Assembly (NCBI GenBank): GCA_005884685.1
Contig: VBAH01000006.1
Span: 1 to 64,000 of the forward strand
Direction: 5' to 3'
Length of the DNA: 64,000 bases
Origin: Alphaproteobacteria bacterium
Lineage (GTDB): Bacteria; Pseudomonadota; Alphaproteobacteria; Rhizobiales; Xanthobacteraceae
Positions 58,855 to 64,000 of this stretch are shown piece by piece. The position numbers were made by a program, and so were the translations under genes. The notes under the pieces are model-generated. The model saw only the letters and a list, made by a program, of their open reading frames with translations, had not been told where the DNA came from and searched no databases. Position 1 is the stretch's first letter; the number at the start of each line of letters is the position of its first letter.

Positions 58855-59382
58855 TCAGCAGCGTACCACGGTGATTTCGCGCTCACCCTCGCCGGCCGGG
58901 ACTGTGACGCGCTCGGAGCGGCAGGCCTCGGCATTTTCGTCCCGCGTACTGGAGAGCCGCGGCGGGCGCGGCGGCGGCGAATCCATCTCCTGGATCAGGG
59001 GCGCCGGGCCGTAGACCGGAATCGATGCGCCCGGATCGTAGGGCAGGCCAAAATACGCCGCTTCGTCGTTGCCGGTCACTGGGTAGTCCGAGCCGTAGAC
59101 GTAGGCGCCGTGGCTGCGCCGCGGGAGATGCGCGAAGGGCGCGCGTACCGTCGTCCGCGCCAGCAAGGGCGATATGCGCGGGAGCACCGGATGGCGGAAT
59201 TGGATGGGTTTTGCATGCAGCGGGAGGCCGGGGATGCGCGGATGGTGGGGCGAGAACCCCGGCCCCTTTGCGCCGGGGAAGCCCCCCCGCATGCCGCCCG
59301 CGCGCGCAGACGACGGATCGGGCATGACCAGCAGCGCGCCCGCCAATGCGCAGGCGGTCAGGGCAGCAATCTTTCGCAACAT
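58855..59382 (-). CDS. Secreted proline-rich hypothetical protein
   Basis: A 175-residue exported protein. Signal peptide MLRKIAALTACALAGALLVMPDPSSARA. The mature part is rich in Gly, Pro and His (MRGGFPGAKGPGFSPHHPRIPGLPLHAKP), followed by YVYGSDYPVTGNDEAAYFGLPYDP. The end has a cysteine near RSERVTVPAGEGEREITVVRC, similar to the tails of several Bradyrhizobium secreted proteins. Function unknown. Confidence 0.6.
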   Translation of the reverse strand: MLRKIAALTACALAGALLVMPDPSSARAGGMRGGFPGAKGPGFSPHHPRIPGLPLHAKPIQFRHPVLPRISPLLARTTVRAPFAHLPRRSHGAYVYGSDYPVTGNDEAAYFGLPYDPGASIPVYGPAPLIQEMDSPPPRPPRLSSTRDENAEACRSERVTVPAGEGEREITVVRC

Positions 59383-59479
59383 CGCGGTCTCCCGTTGGTG
59401 ACGAGGAGCCGCCGCACTCCAATTAGGCCTCGCCCGGACCCTAGTCCCGCGCCGCCCCTTTGTCGAAAGGATTTAACCC

Positions 59480-59515
59480 CGCGTTAACCCAAAGGATTGA
59501 ACCAAAGTTAACGCG
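59480..59515. promoter_or_regulatory. 9-bp inverted repeat with GTTAAC cores
   Basis: CGCGTTAAC (59480-59488) and GTTAACGCG (59507-59515) are perfect arms with an 18-base spacer. It lies in the divergent promoter region between the secreted-protein gene (minus) and the small membrane-protein gene (plus). Candidate operator, or a hairpin in the leader. Confidence 0.4.
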
Positions 59516-59552
59516 CGCGCGACAAAACAGCGAGGGGATGCTCGGGGAGGGG

Positions 59553-59723
59553 ATGATGGCTGACCGCCGCAGTCTCGGAATTGTCGGCTTCGTGTTCGGT
59601 GGCGTCACTGCCGCCGTCATGCTCATCGCCGTGCTCGTCGTGAAGCACCACGTGGAGAGCCGCGCCGCCCTCGACGGCCGTTTCCCGGTGCTGGCCGCTT
59701 CCACCCAGGCCGTGATGCGCTGA
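59553..59723 (+). CDS. Small single-helix membrane protein, MADRxSL family
   Basis: A 56-residue protein, MMADRRSLGIVGFVFGGVTAAVMLIAVLVVKHHVES in outline, with one membrane helix and a short periplasmic or cytosolic tail. It is clearly related to the protein at 62240-62392 (MADR-SL, FG-ITAAV-L-AV). GGGGAGGGG precedes the ATG pair at 59553/59556. Function unknown. Confidence 0.65.
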   Translation: MMADRRSLGIVGFVFGGVTAAVMLIAVLVVKHHVESRAALDGRFPVLAASTQAVMR

Positions 59724-59796
59724 CTATACCAAATTTGCATAGACAATTCGCACCGCCATCTGTTGGCTAGCGGGGGGCCCAACGGAGCGCGAACTC

Positions 59797-60165
59797 ATGG
59801 CCATTCCGATCAAGATTGCGCTCGTGCTCGCCGCGACGCTCCTTGCCACGGCAGCTCACGCGAATGACGTGCCGACACTGAACGTCAAGCCGACATGCAC
59901 GCCGATCGGGAACGACAAGGTCTTCCCGATCGACACCAAGCAGTGCCTACGCTCCGAGCAGGAAGCGCGCGACCAACTCGTGAAGGAATGGGCGAACTTC
60001 CCTGCCGCGGACCGGTCGCTGTGCACGCAAACCGCCTCGATGGGCGGCATGGCAAGCTACGTCGCGCTGATCACCTGCCTTGAGATGAAGCGCGACGTCG
60101 CCAAGCTGCCGGCTGGCCGCGGTCTCAACACGCAGCCGTCCAGTCTGCCGACGAAGAAGAAATAA
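59797..60165 (+). CDS. Secreted hypothetical protein
   Basis: A 122-residue exported protein: signal peptide MAIPIKIALVLAATLLATAAHA, mature chain with four cysteines (VKPTCTPIG, DTKQCLRSE, RSLCTQTAS, LITCLEMKRD). The central helix EQEARDQLVKEWANFPAADR suggests a small helical bundle with two disulfides. Conserved hypothetical in Bradyrhizobium-like bacteria. Separate transcription unit, starting 73 bases after the previous gene. Confidence 0.65.
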   Translation: MAIPIKIALVLAATLLATAAHANDVPTLNVKPTCTPIGNDKVFPIDTKQCLRSEQEARDQLVKEWANFPAADRSLCTQTASMGGMASYVALITCLEMKRDVAKLPAGRGLNTQPSSLPTKKK

Positions 60166-60172
60166 CCAGGCT

Positions 60173-60553
60173 TCAGGCGCGGTCGAGCCGCGCGTCGCTG
60201 ACTTGCGATTTCCACTGCGTCATGCTCTCGGCGATGATCTTCACCGAGGTCATGGCGACATGGCTGAGTTGCGCGTAGCTCGCAATCTCGCGCTGCACGC
60301 GCTCACCTTCCGTCTTGAGGAAGTCGCGCACATTGCGCAGGTCGGCGATCAGGCTGTCGATCTCGGTCACGGATGAGCCGGACACCCGATCGAGCAGCGA
60401 GTTGATATTGGTGACCGCCTGTTCGCTGGCGCCGTCGGCCGGCCGGCGAAGATGCCCTACGTCGCGGCGGATGAACTCGCGGATCTCGCCTTCGAACTCG
60501 CTCGGCGCCTGGGTCTCTTCGACCTTGCCGGCGCGGGCTGGTGCTGCATTCAT
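60173..60553 (-). CDS. Conserved helical protein
   Basis: A 126-residue cytosolic protein without signal or membrane segment. Mostly helical: EGEIREFIRRDVGHLRRPADGASEQAVTNINSLLDRVSGSSVTEIDSLIADLRNVRDFLKTEGERVQREIASYAQLSHVAM. Heptad patterns suggest a coiled-coil or bundle. It might be phasin-like, but no motif proves it. ATG at 60553; longer frames run through the spacer and are rejected. Confidence 0.6.
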   Translation of the reverse strand: MNAAPARAGKVEETQAPSEFEGEIREFIRRDVGHLRRPADGASEQAVTNINSLLDRVSGSSVTEIDSLIADLRNVRDFLKTEGERVQREIASYAQLSHVAMTSVKIIAESMTQWKSQVSDARLDRA

Positions 60554-60737
60554 GTTCGTTGTCCCCGTTATTAGAAAGATTTTCAGGTAGCGCGTTGGAG
60601 CCAAGGGCCTTCCACCGCCTGGATTGCGCCATGCGAATCTGGCCGCATAGGGCCGAGTTCGCGGCAAAATCGCGCCTCTTATTGACAGTTTGGCGCGAAT
60701 TGGATGTGCTCGCCGCACTTAACCTTGGGGAAGACAC

Positions 60738-60899
60738 ATGACTCGAAGCCTGATCGCCGCAATGCTGTGCGCTTTTGCGGTCACGACTTTTGCACCGATG
60801 TTTGCGCCCGCTGCAGGCGACAAGGCGCAGCCCGCCGCCGATCGCAAGACGCAGCCGGGCAGCGGCCAGTGCCGCCTCTCGAACGGCCAGAAGTGCTGA
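60738..60899 (+). CDS. Very small secreted protein (53 residues)
   Basis: Signal peptide MTRSLIAAMLCAFAVTTFAP followed by a charged mature part (DKAQPAADRKTQPGSGQCRLSNGQKC) with two cysteines that could form a disulfide. GGGGAAG lies a few bases before the ATG. TTGACA at 60682-60687 could be its -35 box, but no clear -10 is seen. A strong terminator follows at 60923. Confidence 0.6.
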   Translation: MTRSLIAAMLCAFAVTTFAPMFAPAAGDKAQPAADRKTQPGSGQCRLSNGQKC

Positions 60900-60922
60900 A
60901 TACGGGACCCATCGATAAAGCG

Positions 60923-60950
60923 AACAGCCGGCCTGAAGGCCGGCTGTTTT
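60923..60950 (+). terminator. Rho-independent terminator
   Basis: AACAGCCGGCC (60923-60933) and GGCCGGCTGTT (60938-60948) form a perfect 11-bp stem with a TGAA loop, followed by T bases. It ends the transcript of the 53-residue secreted-protein gene and lies just before the convergent porin-like gene stop. Confidence 0.9.
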
Positions 60951-60976
60951 CCTTGCGATGCGTATTCTGAGGCGGA

Positions 60977-61816
60977 CTAGATCCGGTCGGTGCCGAAGAT
61001 CAGCCCGAGCAGCGTCCAGTTGAAGCGGTAGGTGATCGCGCCGCGAACCATGTCGCCGCGCTCATGGACTGAGGCGTTGATTATGTTGAGCGGCGCGACG
61101 AAGTCGCGCATCGCGAAATTCAGCGTTCCGAGATCGTAGTGCAGATATTCGACCCGGAACTGCCAAGGGCCGGTGGCGTATTCGATGCCGGCGCCCGCGG
61201 CCCAGCCCCACATCGTCTTGCTCGCCGAACCGAGCGGGCACCCGCCTGCGGTGACAGCGCACAGGCCCGCGATATTAAGGGTGTTGCCGGCTGCCGCGTC
61301 CACCCGGGCCGTGGCGAGGCCGCCCGTTCCGTAAAGCAGCCAGTGGTCGGCCAGCACGAAGCCGGCGCGCACGCGGGTCGTGGAGAACCACTTGATCTCA
61401 TGGCTGGCGCTGGTGGTGAACGGAACGCCGGTAACGACGCCGCTGAGGGTCTGCGACGCCTTGATGTTGGAGAAGTCGAAGTCGGAGTCGAGGCCGATCA
61501 CGATGCTGTTGAACTGATAGTTCGAGCCGTAGGTGATGCCGCCGAGAAAGCCTTGCGCTTTCGGAGCCAGTGTGCCCGGTATGCCGGCCCCGAGCAGCAG
61601 CGGCGCGTAGAAGGCATCAGGCCCGAACTCGACCGAGTTGCTGCCCCATGCATAGCCGCCGTTTATGCCGATGTAGGACCCGTACCAGCTTTGCATCACC
61701 GGAACGGCGATCGGCGCTTTCACTGGCGGCGCCATGGGAATGTCGGCGGCTCCCGATGGAGAGACCGCCGCCACCCAAACCAGAGCGCTCGCGCCTGCAA
61801 TAACCCAACGTTTCAT
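60977..61816 (-). CDS. Outer-membrane beta-barrel protein
   Basis: A 279-residue exported protein with signal peptide MKRWVIAGASALVWVAAVSPSGAA. Strands such as WYGSYIGINGGYAWGSNSVEF, GFLGGITYGSNYQFNSIVIGLDSDF, TTRVRAGFVLADHWLLYGTGGLATARVD and WQFRVEYLHYDLGTLNF are the Omp25/31 (OmpW-like) pattern. It resembles the barrel at 19202-19825 (shared GGLA, RVRAGF and EYLHYD/EYLYV motifs). The C-terminus is ITYRFNWTLLGLIFGTDRI, with the penultimate strand before the last residues, so the usual terminal aromatic is displaced. Confidence 0.85.
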   Translation of the reverse strand: MKRWVIAGASALVWVAAVSPSGAADIPMAPPVKAPIAVPVMQSWYGSYIGINGGYAWGSNSVEFGPDAFYAPLLLGAGIPGTLAPKAQGFLGGITYGSNYQFNSIVIGLDSDFDFSNIKASQTLSGVVTGVPFTTSASHEIKWFSTTRVRAGFVLADHWLLYGTGGLATARVDAAAGNTLNIAGLCAVTAGGCPLGSASKTMWGWAAGAGIEYATGPWQFRVEYLHYDLGTLNFAMRDFVAPLNIINASVHERGDMVRGAITYRFNWTLLGLIFGTDRI

Positions 61817-61900
61817 GGTCGTCACCCCCGTCGGACGGGAGCAAGGATGCGCGCTCGAGCGGTTCGCGCCTAGTGCAAAAAAGCCACACGATACAATCTC

Positions 61901-62017
61901 TTGTGCCGGTATAATTGCGCGGCCGACGCCCCGTCGTACAGCTATACGTGGCTCGGCGGCCGCGCTTATCTGGTCGATCCGGCGACCGGCACCGTCGTGG
62001 CGAATATCACCGAATAA
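61901..62017 (+). pseudogene. Possible remnant of a DUF1236-like protein
   Basis: An open stretch of 38 codons without a plausible start encodes APSYSYTWLGGRAYLVDPA followed by TGTVVANITE and a stop. This resembles the YxYxxVNGRxVLVDPxTRxIVxII end of DUF1236 proteins common in these bacteria. The remainder of 61817-62239 (423 bases) shows no other gene. The resemblance is from memory and weak. Confidence 0.3.
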
Positions 62018-62239
62018 TTCTTGTGCGGCCGTCCCTCGGCCTCGACCCGACCAGACTTCCCCAGTCGCTCCGGCACTCCCTGCGGGAGGGCTCGAGATTG
62101 CTTCGAGCATTGGATGCGGGGCCGATGGTTTAACGCTGACTGAACTTTGGCGGAGCCGCATGGTCCTAAGGATAGGAACCGCGCGGGTCGGGCGGCGTTA
62201 TGCTGGCAGCCAAGAGAGACACGCGCACGGGACGCCGCC

Positions 62240-62392
62240 ATGGCCGATCGGACCAGCCTTCGCTTCATCGGATTAGCGTTCGGTGCCATCACGGCGGCCG
62301 TTACCCTGATGGCGGTGATCGCCGTCATGAACGTGGACCGCGGCCTCGATCCGGCGCCGGCCGCCGCCGCGCTCTCCAGCTCCACCGGCTAG
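62240..62392 (+). CDS. Small single-helix membrane protein, MADRxSL family
   Basis: A 50-residue protein beginning MADRTSLRFIGLAFGAITAAVTLMAVIAV, with one membrane helix and an alanine/serine-rich tail. Paralogue of the 59553 gene: both start MADR-SL and share FG-(V/I)TAAV-L-AV. The next gene begins 4 bases past its stop, so the two are likely co-translated. Confidence 0.65.
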   Translation: MADRTSLRFIGLAFGAITAAVTLMAVIAVMNVDRGLDPAPAAAALSSSTG

Positions 62393-62396
62393 GCGC

Positions 62397-62702
62397 GTGC
62401 CGCAAGCGCACTCATCCAAATCCTCAAACGGCCGGCAGAAGCGCGTCACCGCCGCTGCGCGGGACGTCACGCGCACCAAATCGATCGCGCAGAAACTCGC
62501 CAAGGTCGCGCCGGACGAAGATCCCGCGCGCGTTGCCGGTGCGATCGCAATCTTCGCCACCGAGACGATCAAGCGCAGCGCCAACAATCTGATGGAGGCG
62601 CGGGCCTATCTCGACGGCCTGCGCGCCGGCATCGACGGATTGCTCAAGAACGCTTTTCCCGAAGGCGGTCAGAAAGAAGCGAAGGGCGATCACGACGCCT
62701 GA
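62397..62702 (+). CDS. Conserved basic helical protein
   Basis: A 101-residue cytosolic protein. The basic N-terminus (HSSKSSNGRQKRVTAAARDVTRTKSIAQKLAKVAP) is followed by PARVAGAIAIFATETIKRSANNLMEARAYLDGLRAG and a lysine/glutamate tail. GTG start at 62397 is four bases after the small membrane protein stop. No family recognised. Confidence 0.6.
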   Translation: MPQAHSSKSSNGRQKRVTAAARDVTRTKSIAQKLAKVAPDEDPARVAGAIAIFATETIKRSANNLMEARAYLDGLRAGIDGLLKNAFPEGGQKEAKGDHDA

Positions 62703-62792
62703 TAAGCAGCATCGTCTGCCAATTTTCCGTTGCGTTTCCCTCAGCCCGTCCGCATCCTTGACACGGAGCGCCGAACGGCAGGGAGGAAGCTC

Positions 62793-63158
62793 GTGAGCGA
62801 TCTCGACATGCGGGTGTTTGCCAAGAGTGCCGGTGTCAACGTGACGTTTCCGGCCGGCGGTGTCGTCTTCAATCAGGGCGACCCCGGCAACTGCATGTAC
62901 ATCGTGCAGTCCGGCATGATCGAGATGATGATCGGCGACAAGGTGGTCGAGGTGTGCGGACCGAACGAGGCGATCGGCTTCATGTCGATGATCGACACCG
63001 CGCCGCGTTCATCCACCGCGCGCGTGAAAGAGCCGGCTGAGGTGTCGATCATCGACCAGCGCAAGTTCCGCTTCATGGTCGACGAAATCCCGAATTTCTC
63101 GCTCTACATCATGGGCGCCATGGCGCGGCGCATCCGCGGCATGAGCAAGGCGATGTAG
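62793..63158 (+). CDS. Stand-alone cyclic nucleotide-binding domain protein
   Basis: A 121-residue Crp/Fnr-type sensor domain without a DNA-binding or other output domain. The beta-roll is seen in VTFPAGGVVFNQGDPGNCMYIVQSGMIEMMIGDKVVEVCGPNEAIGFMSMIDTAPRSSTARVKEPAEVSIIDQRKF. The phosphate-binding cassette usually reads FGE..LL....R.A; here it is IGFMSMIDTAPRSSTA, so R-S rather than R-A. GTG at 62793 follows GGAGG by 6 bases. It may act by binding other proteins in trans. Confidence 0.85.
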   Translation: MSDLDMRVFAKSAGVNVTFPAGGVVFNQGDPGNCMYIVQSGMIEMMIGDKVVEVCGPNEAIGFMSMIDTAPRSSTARVKEPAEVSIIDQRKFRFMVDEIPNFSLYIMGAMARRIRGMSKAM

Positions 63159-63223
63159 CTCGGCGCCGGCCGTTCGGCTAAGATTTCGCGGAACGCGCAA
63201 AGACGCGGAGGTGGAGGACAGCC

Positions 63224-64000
63224 ATGCTCTCGATCCGTCAGATCCATCCGGTGTTCGTCGGCGAAGTGTCGGGCGTCGACCTGCGGCAGCCGCTGACGCG
63301 CGAGCAAGCTGGCGCGATCGACGCCGGCATGGACCGCTACGCGGTGCTGGTGTTCCGCGACCAGAACATCACCGACGATCAGCAGATGGCGTTCACGCAA
63401 AACTTCGGCGAGATCGAGAACGCCAAGGGCGGCAATATCACCAAGGACCACGAATTCCGCCTGAAGCAAGGCATGGTCGACGTGTCCAACCTCGACAAGG
63501 AGGGCAAGCCGCTGCCGCGCGACGACCGGCGGCGCATGTTCAATCTCGGCAACCGCCTGTGGCACTCGGACTCGTCGTTTCGCGCCAAGCCCGCGAAATA
63601 TTCGATCCTCTCGGCGCGCACCGTGGCGACCGCCGGCGGCAATACCGAATTCGCCGACATGCGCGCCGCCTACGACACGCTCGACGACGCGACGCGCGCG
63701 ATGGTCGAGGATCTGGTGTGCGAGCACTCGCTGATCTACTCGCGCGGCTCGATGGGCTTCACCGGGCTGACCGACGAGGAGCGCGCGATGATGAAGCCCG
63801 TGCGCCAGCGGCTGGTGCGGACGCATCCGGTGACCGGGCGCAAGTCGCTCTATCTGTCCTCGCATGCCGGCTCCATCGTCGGCTGGCTGGTGCCGGAGTC
63901 GCGCGACTTCCTGCGCGATCTCACCGAGCACGCGACGCAGCGCGAGCTCGTCTACATCCATCGCTGGCGACAGTACGATCTGGTGATGTGGGACAACCGG
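63224..64000 (+). CDS. TauD/TfdA family dioxygenase, truncated by the window end
   Basis: 259 residues are seen; the gene runs off the window. An alpha-ketoglutarate- and Fe(II)-dependent dioxygenase: GEVSGVDLRQPLTREQAGAIDAGMDRYAVLVFRDQNITDDQQMAFTQNFGEIE is the N-terminal signature, and WHSDSSFRAKPAKYSILSA gives the HxD iron ligands. The distal histidine and arginine would be beyond MWDNR. ATG at 63224 follows GGAGGTGGAGGA. Substrates in this family include taurine, 2,4-D and other carboxylates. Confidence 0.92.
   Translation, partial: MLSIRQIHPVFVGEVSGVDLRQPLTREQAGAIDAGMDRYAVLVFRDQNITDDQQMAFTQNFGEIENAKGGNITKDHEFRLKQGMVDVSNLDKEGKPLPRDDRRRMFNLGNRLWHSDSSFRAKPAKYSILSARTVATAGGNTEFADMRAAYDTLDDATRAMVEDLVCEHSLIYSRGSMGFTGLTDEERAMMKPVRQRLVRTHPVTGRKSLYLSSHAGSIVGWLVPESRDFLRDLTEHATQRELVYIHRWRQYDLVMWDNR

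Noticed and set aside
1-64000. CRISPR arrays, rRNA, tRNA genes, integrases or IS transposases
   Set aside because: I looked for evenly spaced direct repeats, tRNA-like T-loops and transposase or integrase motifs and saw none. The many repeats here are palindromes at irregular spacing.

Overview
The window is GC-rich, gene-dense chromosomal DNA from an alphaproteobacterium, most likely Hyphomicrobiales (Rhizobiales) of the Nitrobacteraceae/Xanthobacteraceae type. The best single clue is the cytochrome b and cytochrome c1 genes fused into one reading frame (7202-9271) behind a Rieske gene, an arrangement known from Bradyrhizobium and relatives. The block uvrC-pgsA-moaD-moaE, the block prs...pgeF-midA-lgt...ubiK-rplY-pth-ychF and the ilvE/marR/response regulator/kinase group agree with this. 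No rRNA, tRNA, CRISPR array, integrase or transposase was recognised.

Layout. 1-6400: tRNA CCA-adding enzyme, a globin, a TauE/SafE exporter, hemF, a flavoprotein and trmL. 6600-9300: cytochrome bc1 complex ending in a clear terminator. 9300-14900: mtnP and apt, interrupted by secreted or small-protein genes, including a lower-GC gene bracketed by a duplicated mtnP 3' end. 15100-19900: small secreted proteins, a secreted RNase T2, rlmJ, a cold-shock protein, a glutathione transferase-like protein and an outer-membrane barrel. 20000-27800: an SDR and a flavoprotein in translational overlap, a 2-oxoglutarate oxygenase, uvrC carrying an in-frame palindromic insertion, pgsA and moaDE. 27800-30300: an orphan Bug-type binding protein, a GIY-YIG nuclease gene framed by inverted palindromes, and ilvE. 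30500-36900: MarR regulator plus two-component pair, a TetR regulator, and ybjN-proC behind an unusual intergenic region rich in GANTC sites. 37000-48200: cell-envelope and translation housekeeping genes split by a sugar ABC transporter and an HWE kinase. 48200-64000: a methyltransferase followed by a duplicated ychF 3' end, a GGDEF-EAL protein, two MaoC genes with an MFS transporter, PilZ, IF-1 with a DEAD-box helicase, a fatty-acid desaturase, and a run of small secreted or membrane proteins ending in a truncated TauD-type dioxygenase.

Two themes stand out. First, short palindromic repeats are everywhere between genes: a GTCCCCGC/GCGGGGAC family, a GTCATTCCGGGGCG fold-back family and a CCCGGAT/ATCCGGG family. 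One related palindrome sits inside uvrC, and one pair of inverted copies frames the GIY-YIG nuclease gene. Second, in two separate places a single extra gene follows a housekeeping gene (mtnP, ychF), and an 85-96 bp near-perfect copy of that housekeeping gene's 3' end lies beyond it, next to a CCCGGAT-type palindrome. The shared geometry suggests one recurrent mode of cargo-gene insertion. The mechanism is inferred, not shown.
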